DNA from: Rhynchonema sp. JSB1_4
Lineage: Eukaryota; Nematoda; Chromadorea; Monhysterida; Xyalidae
Direction of reading: 5' to 3'
DNA length: 64,000 nucleotides
Assembly: GCA_030248065.1 (NCBI GenBank)
Contig: JASAMV010006061.1
Location: forward strand, 1 to 64,000
Every line of letters starts with the position of its first letter. The first letter of the stretch is position 1. The position numbers were made by a program, and so were the translations under genes. The notes under the pieces are model-generated. The model did not search any database, was not told the DNA's origin, and saw only the letters and a list, made by a program, of their open reading frames with translations. Positions 25,601 through 36,700 of the stretch are shown one piece after another.

Positions 25601-28600
25601 ACTGGGTTCTGTGCGTTCACGTGAAACATTCCGTGAGTACACCAGTCACAAGACGTCAAAGTCTGCATGGCTGCCCTCTGCTGAGCCTGAAGTTTTTGCC
25701 CTGAACTGACTAAATTCTGAAGGTACTAACTTCGTTGACTTCCAGTTTTAGTGCATTTAAAGGTTTTCGCAAAAATAAGAAAAATAGGGGATTTTTGCTT
25801 GACAAACAAAAAGTTAACGAGATTCTGAGACGTCAGACTCACCCTTTAAATAATTAGTTCCAACCCAACTAACGCCATTGCCTTCGTAGCGTACTGCACC
25901 GTGGTGTACGATCTTTCACTCAGATTGTGTGAGGCGTATTGCGCTTGAATAATGCCGCAACAGATGATACTAGAATACAAAATGTGCGGAGTTGGTTGCT
26001 CCGCAAGTTAGATATTGGTTGCACAGTGACTAATGGAGAATATTTATCCAAAATGACGCTGCACCATTTATATTATCTTTCACGCCATTTTCTACCTTGT
26101 CAATTCAGGCAAATTTTGGCATGGATTCTTATAAAGTCATTGTGCGACCATAACGCTGGTCATGGGAAGTCTGCTGCACCAACCTAATAATGCCCGAGAA
26201 TTCAACCAGTTCAGCGCACAGATAAGCAGCATAAGCTGAGGCAAACATCAACGGAGGCTCGACCACTGCAACAGACACCAAAAAAAGTTTCAGAAAAGGT
26301 TGAAACCGTTTGGAATCTCACCTCTGATGCTATGAGTGTACTTGGTGATGTAGGAACACAGAAACCCCCAAATGGTGCCAATCAAGGAGGCTCCCAGACT
26401 GCCGCAGAGGAATGAAGCGACACCAAGCAGTCCCTGAAACATTCATGTCCAACCACGAGCTCATGAGACGAATAGTTCGTCTGCTTTAAAACTCTGCAGT
26501 TTTCGCGCGCTACAAGCCCAGCCAAAGAAATGTTTCGAGTGACCCGCGACCCGCGCGCGCAAGTGCGGCCATGCAAACGCGGAGCGGGTCTGGGACATGG
26601 AATATTTTTCTGACCCGCGACCCGCGCCCGCGTTTGCATGGTCGCGCCCTAATGCGTGGAATCGGAACATTATTGGATCTGGCAAAGCCAGCTTCAGCTT
26701 CAGTTCAGGGCGTCTCATGAGCTGATGGTTTTGATCGCAAAAGATACATACTGTAGGCATGACGGGCTGAGACGGCAACTGCGGCTCACAAAAAACGTCG
26801 CGCTTGCGCTTGGCATGCCCACCACAAGGCAACCCAGTCATAGGCATTCATGTACATGCATGTGCATAAAACATAATATTTTTATTTTGAACTATATTAA
26901 AACAAATTGCACGACAAAGACTTGTGCCGCATTGCCACACGACAGACTAAAGCAGCCGCACCTCCACGAGTCCAACACCAGTACTTTCGTCGACAACAAT
27001 CAGTGCGGTCATCAAATTGTACAGCACCACGGTTACCGCATCTGAAAAAGTACATGTTCGTTCTGTTTGCACTCACGGGCGTGGCGCCGAACAGTAGTTA
27101 CTATAATGTGTGTCACAGACCGTTGAGCAGTGACTCGCCAAAGACCATAAAGTACAACATCTTGTTCACGCCAACTTCCTCGAAAATCGCCAGCACCTGT
27201 GGGGGTCAATTGCTTGATAATCAATGACTGCGTTCTGGATTGTCAGCCTGCTTAGTGCCAGTATTTGTGATGTCGATCAAAAGGCAACGGTAACCCCGTC
27301 TCAAACATGACTGGCCAACGTTTTCAATGTTCGTCATTTCATTTTCATTTAGATGTCACCCAAGCGAAGCCAGTCAAAACATACCAACTGGTTATACGGC
27401 CATAACGACTGATACGTATTTCTGACTGACCAACTTCACAGACATCACAACACTAACCGCGACGGGGTCGACAGCGGCGATGAGGGAGCCAAAGACCATA
27501 CATTGAAGGAGGGAGATTGGGTAGATGAATGCACCTGCTTTGGCCAGACCGTACAGACAAAACGAGATCACTGCTGCGTTGATCACCGTGCCCTTGAATA
27601 TTGAATCGAAAAGAATGCAAACATTGAGTCTTTGATTTTCGACCATTGATTGTAAGGACCTTGTCAAGTTGGAAGTCATTAAACGACCGCGGCTGAGCAA
27701 TAGTAAATTTTTGGGATGGACATTGAGCTCGATCCATGCAAAAATTATTTCACTGCACACATCGAACATTTTTTACGCTGGTCAAATTTAGGGCTAGAGC
27801 CCATCCGTCCAGACAAATATTGGCGTTATTTGCGGTACTCGTCACCTAACTAGGGCCAGTTTTATCTGAATTTTGACCAAAATTTCACGTTCACCAACCA
27901 CCACTGCAAACAGCAATATCGTGCCGATGTTTTCGACAAACGCGCGATCGCGGAGAGAAAACGCCGCCTCGAGAATGATTCTAAAATTATTGATGCACTT
28001 GGCTGATGATTTGAACGGTTAAGAATCCTTGCTAGGGATACAGTACATGTCTCAGCGGGCTGGGGACCGAACTGTCATAATGTACTAAAAGTGCAGTAAT
28101 TTGGGCTGTTTCGACCTGCTTTCGCAGGCAGACCGAGGCGCCAGGGCTCGTCAGTGCGAACGCCTCCGGCAAATTTGCCCACCAAAAGCCCCACCGGCAG
28201 AGCTTTTTGCTGGGCTGTAATATCACTTTCTAAGGCTTTCACAGTGATGCAGTGACAGGCAGACCTGCACGCCAACAGCACTAAAATCCAGACTCGCGTT
28301 AGCCTCCCTGATGGCTTTGTATCCATTGGAACACAAACAAAAATTTGGTGAAGAGTTGGCCCACTTTTCACAAAATTTTTCCCGATGCAACACTATCAGA
28401 AGGACCAAGGCGAGATGGGATTTTAGAACTCTCGGCGTGCAGATCTGGTAAGAGGTGCATAGAAACACAAGATCGAACAACATTTTTGTGGAGCACTCAC
28501 GGAGGCAGCAGGAACAAGAAGAACGTCCGTTTGTTGAACACCAGAAACTGAATCACTCCATCTCCGTGATGATAGGTGGCTTGGCTGCAATCAGGCTGGC

Positions 28601-29199
28601 TGGCTGATGTTTCACAGACACAGTTTAAAAGGTGAATAGGCTCTATACTAACGGCAATTCATGGAAAAGAGCACCGAGACCCAGGCCGAGCAGAATGAGT
28701 GCACAGGATTCCGGTAAATGGTCGGCAATGAATTTGAGATGGTGATAAGCTGAAGTATAAACAGAGAGACACGATTTTTTTGTGAATTTGAAACATCAAA
28801 CAAACAAACAGCGGGGACACAACAGTGGACAAAATACAGTGGTGCAACGGTTTTTCTAGCAAAAACAGCATGGCCTCATCGTAATGCAGACGTGATGTGT
28901 CTTTTACGCATAGTGTGAAGCCCACTCATGAATATACAAGCTGAAAACAATGCCAGCGTTTGTCCAATCCTAAATGTTCATGCTTTCTGTTCTTGTCCCC
29001 GCTGTTCCAACGTCGCAACAAACCAACCCATCTTGACTAGAATCAACACAAATATGAACATTGTCAGTATCAATGGGCTGGCGACATATTCAAAGTTCCA
29101 AATGGCGATGTGAATGCCAGCTGGGTGACCGCCGTCGTGTGAAACATTGTTGTGAGAATCGGCGTTGGGCTTGGCATCCATTTTTGTAATGGATGACAT
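22671..29199 (-). CDS. Na+/H+ exchanger, tandem copy A (SLC9A, plasma-membrane type)
   Basis: Electroneutral Na+/H+ antiporter. Exons 5'-3': 29028-29199, 28653-28749, 28501-28584, 27899-27980, 27458-27592, 27121-27196, 26962-27041, 26322-26433, 26184-26265, 25874-25969, 25112-25254, 24961-25040, 24577-24711, 24030-24197, about 23508-23643, 23105-23208, 22671-22859; about 656 aa. Landmarks in order: HIAIWNFEYVASPLILTMF (first membrane segment), LPESCALILLGLGLGALFHE, FFLFLLPPIILEAAFSL, ENIGTILLFAVV, SLIAAVDPVAV, FGESLLN-DAVTVVLYNL (transport-site Glu and Asp), VEPPLMFASAYAAYL, HIMESLIFIILG, FREQLIM, GYGGLRGAVSFSLAF, GTTMKPLVHYLNI, then a cytoplasmic regulatory tail. The 3' end of the 23508-23643 exon is uncertain; the rest is phase-consistent. 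Paralogue of the next gene upstream. Confidence 0.94.
25380..25845. mobile_element. TTAA-flanked MITE, AGGGTG termini (intron of exchanger A)
   Basis: Ends AGGGTGTGCCTGATGTCTC and GAGACGTCAGACTCACCCT are inverted repeats, flanked on both sides by TTAA (25376-25379, 25846-25849). TTAA duplication is the piggyBac signature, although the AGGGTG terminus is not the classical CCC. Non-coding. It fills most of the intron 25255-25873 and ends 28 bases from the next exon. Confidence 0.72.
26455..26722. repeat. Inverted-repeat block with GACCCGCG tandem units (exchanger A intron)
   Basis: AGCTCATGAGACG (near 26458) is mirrored by CGTCTCATGAGCT (near 26708). Between them lie two stretches of GACCCGCGACCCGCGC-type repeats and a duplicated TGCAAACGCG/CGCGTTTGCA pair, suggesting a small GC-rich foldback element. 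Family unknown. Located in the intron 26434-26961. Confidence 0.5.
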
Positions 29200-29675
29200 G
29201 TTTGAAACAAAACGACAAATTTTTCACATTTTCTAAACTTTATCTTGTTGCTTGGAAAACGCAGACACCTACTCGGCAAGCGCACTCACTTTCTTTGAAT
29301 TCACTTCTGTTGTAACTCGATTTTGGGCCTCACACCTCAATCCAAATGAGTATTCTGCTTGTGCACATTTTTTTATCAAGAACGTCACAAACCTCAAACA
29401 GCCAAAAAAGCTCTTCAATTCATAATTGACAAAATATAAACGAACGACTAACCAAACAGGCAGAGCAAAGCTACATTATAAAATTGCATAAAAACATCTA
29501 CATAATATGAAAAGTCTATAATTTATTTTTTGAGAGTGTACTTCATTGCATATGTACCTAGATATATAGTGGGCACTCTCATGTTTATAAACAGCCGCTG
29601 TCAAAAGCAGGTAACAATTTTTTGTGATTCCCTTTCATTGAATGGAATATGCATGTTCATGAAAAACACGCACCC

Positions 29676-30032
29676 AAGGTATGTATGTACGTATAGTCCG
29701 TCCATCAGCTCATGTCACTCTGGGATGCTGCTGGCCAACTTGTTCCCTTCCTCCACGTCCTAATGAAAGAGAAATTGAGTTTCCGAAAAAAATATTTTTG
29801 CTCCTAAATTGTGTTTTTATGACATCGACGTGTTTTGTCCATTTAAATTTAATTTAATTTTAAATTTGATTGAACTCAACCTTTTTCGACACATTTTTTC
29901 ATTTTTTTAGATTTTTTGCAAAATCAGTAACACTCAATTTCTCTTTCATTCGAACGTGGAGGAATGAAACAAAGCAGCCAGCAGCATCGAAACGTGACAT
30001 GAGCCGGTGGATGGACTATACATACATGTACA
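29676..30032. mobile_element. Foldback element with TATAGTCC-type ends
   Basis: Imperfect inverted repeat with arms of roughly 85 bases plus ends: GTATGTATGTACGTATAGTCC-like left end and GGACTATACATACATGTAC-like right end; both arms contain ATGCTGCTGGC or its complement and AATGAAAGAGAAATTGAGT. The TATAGTCC terminus recalls the element at 48695-48912. Loop is AT-rich. Confidence 0.65.
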
Positions 30033-30340
30033 ATGCCCTCCCAAAACTGAAAATATTGCGAAAACAAGACAATAGGAAGTATGGAAAACATATGGGATAA
30101 TAGTGCAAGGTGGAGAACATACTGTAGTAACTTTATGGCGTGGGTCTGGCGGTTGACTATTTTTATGTTTGTTACGAAACATCGGTTGTCAAACTTCAAA
30201 ACATACCAAGGCCCGATATCAAACATGCCCGACTGGGTCGCCTTGGTCACGTGGCTTGTTGAGATAAATATTGAAATGTCCTGAATGTATAGTATTTTCT
30301 TCTTATCCGAGTCAAAGGAAGCCGTGTCAACGTTGTAAAC

Positions 30341-30546
30341 CAACTCCTAGCTGAGGTCGAAAATCCACCACCCCCCCTAAAAAACAAAAAAAAGAAATCA
30401 CACGCGACATGCGCGCTGCCAACGTCACCAGAAGCTTGAAACATTGTTTCGTGCGCCGGCTTTTTACGTGGCGTGTGACGTCTGATTTCTCTTTCTTTGC
30501 ATTTTCAAGGTGAATCGCACAATTTCGACCTTAGCTAGGAGCAACT
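30341..30546. mobile_element. Small foldback element, CTAGCTGAGGTCG ends
   Basis: CAACTCCTAGCTGAGGTCGA at the left is mirrored by TCGACCTTAGCTAGGAGC-like sequence at the right; a second internal pair is GAAATCACACGCGAC / GCGTGTGACGTCTGATTTC. A poly-C and A-rich run follows the left arm. No coding capacity. Confidence 0.6.
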
Positions 30547-30731
30547 GGATCGAACGTTGAGTGGGTGTTTGGACCGATATAATAAGGAAAGACTATAACA
30601 ACTGGTGCGACCAAGACAAATGTATTGATGTCGGTTGTGAACCCGGTCTCGTGTGGATGCGCACAGCGCACTTACGCTATACCGTCGCGATACGTATTCA
30701 TTTCGTGATGTTTCAATCTCCGGGCAGAGTC

Positions 30732-33700
30732 TCACAGCCCCTCATTTTCGTCGTCCGCTATCGCGAATGTGACAGTGGTCGGTCGTTCGACATCACCAGC
30801 GGCAGCAGTTTGTCTCACGTCAGTCAAACTGCCCCACGCGTTATGGACACGACGTCGGTGTTGGATTTCGTTGCGAATTTCGGCCGCCATCGCGCGTCCG
30901 TCATCGTCACGCTTGGTCGACATGTAGGAAATCTGAATTATGTATGTAGGCATGAGTCAGACATTGTTTAGTTATCATCCTTCACATTATTGTCACACTT
31001 GACTATGGTCCCGAATTTTTCAGCACTTTTCAGCGCCTCGGTATAGTCATCATCGTCTTTAGGAACCGTCACAAACAACACTAACCTTTCGATAGGCAGG
31101 CGTATTGATCATGTTGCGCAGCAGTGCGATGCTCTGGGCCGTGGTCAGATTCATGGTCTTCTTTCGTACTCTCAGCACTGAATTGAAAATTAGTTTTCAA
31201 ATTGATAAATGATGCAAATTTTTTTTAATGAAAAAGTTGAGGGAAATTGATACGCATGCTTTCTTGAAAAAAGGGTTACACGATACCGTATCTGAATGCC
31301 TAAACATCATACCCTGACTAACCGCGAGAATTTTGATGAGTTTGTTCAGCCAGCGGGGAAGCAATGCTCGAATCAATTTGTTTGATTCTGAAACGCGAAT
31401 TGCACTGACGCACGGGAGACAATGTTTCTGGGCTAATTGTTTTCGCCGTCAAATAAAGCCAGACCAAGGCAAAATGAGTGCGGCGCGAGGAAATTCAAGA
31501 CAATGTGTTATCGCAAAAGACAAATGAATTTCTTGTAAACTGGGTTGGAAAATGCGGATTTTGGTGGGAATCAGGCTTGGATAAGAATTCGAAACCAGTG
31601 TCTATTTGGTCACGTGAAGCGACGACATGAATACAACCGAAAATCTCTGATTTCATCGCGGATCACTCTTTCTTGATCAAGCCACATCTTTCAATTTTGG
31701 ACAAGATTTAGCTGCAGTATGACACATCGATCCATGAACGGTGCGCAACCCGAAAAATGTAACGGCTAAAACACAAGAAAACGCAACCAACTGTGAGAGT
31801 GAGTTCGACAGCTGCAATAGAGTTTTTCCGGCCACCGATGGGTCACGCTGCAGCACTGGACGAATAAAGCTCTGACTGATCCATCTGGTGAGTCCCTTAA
31901 AACATCACATTGATTTATACATGGTATACATATAGGACTCCCAAAAAATGCAACTGTATTTGCACAATTGGGGTGCCACATCAACGTTTCGGATCCGTGG
32001 AGGCACCGATAGCTGCCATTTAATCAAAGCATTTATAATTTAAGCATCACATGCCGGTCTTTAAACAGGTGATCTTTGTTCCTTAAATCCTTAAAAGATT
32101 TCTAGATTTTCTAAGACATTTGCTGACCAAAAACCGAAAGCTTATGGTCCAAAGGCATTGAAAAAGCCGCTCCAAAAACCAAAAACTTAGCTTTTAACTT
32201 GGTTCTTAACTTAGATGCGTGTACATCATGGACTTACACTCCAATAGTTGACACCGTGGATGTCCACAATCTGTTCAATACCAGCCAGCCAGTGCTGCAT
32301 CACTCCATGATGGAACTCCATGAACAAAGCTTTGCCGTGCGCTTTGGCTGCCGAATCGGCCAGACGGATGTTCAGATAGTGCACCAGCGGCTTCATTGTA
32401 ACACCCTGATCAAAGAAATAAGTTTGATTCAAAAAGTTCGCAACAACCTTTCTTGTGAGCTGAGCCAAGAATTCAGAGACAAGAGACGACTGCAAAGAAC
32501 AGAAATTCTGAGGCAAAGAAGCAAAGAGCTAGCCGCACGAGCTACCAGAGCAAAATAGGTTAGCCAAAAGCGCAAGAACGAGCTGAGCCAAAACAAAAAA
32601 GACCTGCGCCAGAAGAAAAAGAGCTGGGACAAAAAAGAAAAGAACTGTCTTCAAACGAGCTGAGTTAAAAGAGCAGGTAGGGAGGCAAAAGAGCAAAAAA
32701 GAGTAGAGTGAAAGAGAGTAAAGAAAGGAATTGAAGAGCAGAGAAGAGCAGAGTCAACGAGTCTGAAGGCATCGCGGACCGACCTGAACGAACACGGTGA
32801 ATAGAATGACGGCGTACGTTGCGGTGAGCAGCATATGACGCAGCTCTTCACTGCCAATATCGTCGCTCAACGCAAATGCCAGTGAAAACGACACGGCACC
32901 GCGCAACCCACCGTAACTCTGCATCATAAAGTTTGAATGCCTCCTTTGGGTTAATGGCGGAACGGATTTACAATTGTACTGTTATCTGCTCACAGAACTG
33001 TACAGTTGTCGTAACGGATATCACGGGATCCATGGGTTTCATCAATTTCGTTCACTACCGCGTTCATAACGCGTTGATCACTGGCGGCTTTCGGCTCCAG
33101 CCGTTTAGCCCTTTGGTTTGCCCCGGAGCAACGTCAGAGGCGAATCCTACGTTCTGCAGACCCCCACCGCTTTTGGGGTCTGCAAATACTACGTGCGCTT
33201 CGCCTCTGACGTTTCTTCTGGCGCAAACCAATGGGTTAGTGAGTGACCAACCAACCCGAAAGTGATCAACGCAGTATGCGTGCCACTCACTAGGACCACG
33301 ATCTTTGATTACAACACACTGTGCTAGTGTGCAGCACAAGCGAGGAGCACATTGTAACAGAATGATAACGACAAACCATGGGCTAAATGAACGTTGAAAA
33401 ATATGTTCGTTCGTTGTGCACTGGGTTGCATTTTGTTTTGCCAGATTATCATTCTAAAACACTGCGGTTGACTCACTGACCAACCATAATGAACTGTTCA
33501 CGAAAATTCACTTTGCGAACGCCGGACATGTACCGGTTCACGCAGGCCATCATCGCGAAGACAACTTGAAAATTTTAAAAAGTGTTTGTTTTTTTAAAAT
33601 GTAAGAACACGTACACACGCTTGACAAATAGTTTTACTGACGTCAACTGACCGAGAAACCGAGCCACAAAGCACAAAACGATTGAAGCGAATGCGAACGC

Positions 33701-36700
33701 GGTGTCCCAATTCGCCCAGAACAAGCCCTGTTCGGTGGCAAAGTTGAGCATCATCAGTCCAAGAATGATGAAAATCAGTGATTCCATTATGTGACTGAAA
33801 AAAATAAATTATTTGGTTGAGTAGGCGATCAAACGCTAAACCATTCAATCAGCCAAACCGGTTGCGCAATGCATGCGGGGTCAAGCAAGCTCAACATGAA
33901 CAATGTACATACCTATATGTGCTGCTTGATCAATCAAGGTACTACCTACTTTGGCAAAGGACTCAGACAAACGAGGCGCATTCCCTGATACCAAAATAAT
34001 GCATCGTTTCCACGTGCCAAAACCCCTAACCAGCATGCATTGTGAAACCGACCTCAGTGAAGAATTGAATTAATCAATCTATCGATTAGTCAATGTGTTG
34101 TTCATTTAAGGTGGAGTTATACTCGGGTACAAAGCCTTTTGAAGACAATCTGTCTTCATGTCTACAATGCAGACATGAAGACAAAAAGGTACAATGTACC
34201 AAGGTTTGGAGACAAGGAAGGTACAAGGCTTTGAAGACAAAGCGTGAAGAAAGAAGAACCAAGAAATGAAAGAAAGAGAATAAGAAAACGGAATTTACCT
34301 AAAAATTGTTGGATGGCGAAAAATTGTCAATTTAATGAATTGCTGAATAGCGTGTGGAATTAAACTGATTCAAAATGTCATTGTAAACCTTCACTACTGT
34401 TCGGAAACACCCAGGAATTTTGTTAGTGGTCGGACCCCAGCAAGAAACAATGTTGCCCATCGGCTGCTGTCAGTGGGGAGCATTCTGCTCCAAATATCCT
34501 GATAGAGTTGATGTGCTACATTAGTTTTTGCTTCTAAAAATGTGCAGCTAAATATTATTCAGTCTGAGATCGAAAAACTTCATCAAAACAATATCACGCG
34601 ACACAAAAAGTGAGGTTGGTCTTCTATTTTTTTCGGGGCAGGAGCGTTTTTGGGTTGTGGGAGCATTATACCTTGTTACTTCTTTTAGGTTGCGATGTTT
34701 ACGATTTAGTATTAACATATTCTATTTTTTTCTGACTCAAATCACACCCGTGAAGTCTTCTTTAGGCTCCAAAAATGGGGGGAGTACCCATTTTTCTTCC
34801 CTAGGAATATCGTTGGCTTAGGGCTGGTCCGAGGTGTGGCTGGGGTCGTGCATCAACGTTTTTGAATTTTCTGGAGTGTGCTGTGAGTCCACTGAGTAAG
34901 TATTGAATCGCTAAGTTGCGTGTAACGTGAGATATTTGCCGTTATGTTGTTTGTCTACAAGCCAAAAGTTCAGCTCGTTGAACTCTTGCTTTGGGGACAA
35001 ATTGTCTTCAAAGCAGTGTCTTCAAAGAATGTCCTCAAAGTGAGTTATACTTGGTTATGGACAAAGTATAACTCGCTCGTGAGGACAATTCGTCTTTAGT
35101 GTCTATATTGCTGTCTCCAAAGCACTTTGTACCCGAGTATAACTCTACCTTTAAAATCAACTAACGCCATTGCCTTCGTAGCGTACTGCACCGTGGTGTA
35201 CGATTTTTCGCTCAGATTGTGTGAGGCGTATTGCGCTTGGATAATGCCGCAACAGATGATACTGTATGGAATACAAAAACCATAGCTTGTATTGGCAACA
35301 CTGGCTGATCCAGGGTCGGTGGGGCACAGAGGTCCTGCCCCCTTTGATCAAAGTGATGGGCCGGGGTACTATTTCGGATAGAAGTCCCTAAATCGGTATA
35401 TTTTCACTCTAATAGGCATAAAAAATCGCGCTTCAAATTGCATTTTCCATGAAACTTGTTGACGTACGCGAAAAAGTGCAACAATTAATTTCAAGCACCA
35501 GATAAAACAAGTTTCTTTTATTTGGCCCCTCCTTTGGCCAAAGGTTGGCTCCACCACCGCTGACTGGTACAGAGTATAAGCTCAATCGAAAAGAACATTT
35601 GAGACACCTGATAATGCCCGAGAATTCAACAAGTTCAGCGCATAGATAGGCAGCATAAGCGGACACAATTATCAACGGAGGCTCGACCACTGAAACACAA
35701 TGGTCAGCAAATTCTACATTAATATGGTGAGCATTATAACGCAGTCGGGAACCGACCTCTGATGTCGTGTGTGTATTTTGAGATGAAAGAACAAAGAAAT
35801 CCCCAAACGGTGCCAATCAGACATGCGCCAAGACTGCCACAAATGAATGCAGCGACGCCAAGCAGACCCTGAAATAATCGTCCTACACCTATGATGATGA
35901 TACATTGATGTCAAATCAATCCCATATGTACAGATGACAACAAACAGGCTGATAACCTCCTTGACTCCGACTCCCGCTGCGTGATCAACTTCAATCAGTT
36001 CGGCCATCAAATTGTACAACACTACGGTGACCGCATCTAAAGTAGAAAGTTTATCCTGCCTTTTTAAATCTTCATCGATGAAAATGAATACCGTATTTCC
36101 TCCAATAGGCTCCCGACAGCCAATAAGCCGCCTGGGGATGTCTGGAAAGATCGTTTGTTAGGAATAGGAAAGGGCGCGTGGGTTATGGAGACGCTACTTC
36201 TTGGAAGAAACACGGAGAACAGAAAGCCGATAAGCTTTGATCTTGCCGTTCAGCAGCGATTCGCCAAACACCATGAAGTACAACATCCTGTTCACACCGA
36301 CTTCTTCGAAAATCGCCAGAACCTGTGAATGTGTGAAAAGTTGTGACTGCTTATAGTTTTATTGGAATTGGTCGCTATTCAGCCAGAGGTCGCAATCGGG
36401 CCGGCCCGACCTCGGGCCGGGCCGGAGATTTGGAGAGTCGGCCGGGCCGGGCACCCCGGCCCGAAGCTTCTGAAGTGACTTATTTTACTGAAAATATAGG
36501 GATTTTTTTGTCAAAAATACTAAAATTTCTGACGGATTCGGCAAGGAAGTGATCAGTATTGTCTACTGTCTGACGACTTCTTCATGGAAAACAATGAATT
36601 TTCAGCCAAAAAATAGGTTCAAAAAATGCAAAAATTATGACAAAAATTGGGTTAAAATCTGAGTCAAAAATTCGGCCGGGCCGGAGATTTGGGGGCTCGG

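Larger units (their letters stand above)
29200..30731. other. Spacer between the two tandem exchangers
   Basis: 5' flank of copy A and 3' flank of copy B. It contains two foldback elements (29676-30032 and 30341-30546) and no recognisable coding sequence. The 5' untranslated part and promoter of copy A should lie here but show no clear signature. Confidence 0.6.

Noticed and set aside
35270..35575. A further hAT MITE with CAGGGTCGGTGG and CCACCGCTGACTG ends in exchanger B
   Set aside because: The inverted ends are weak and the 8-base flanks (GGCTGATC, GTACAGAG) do not match.
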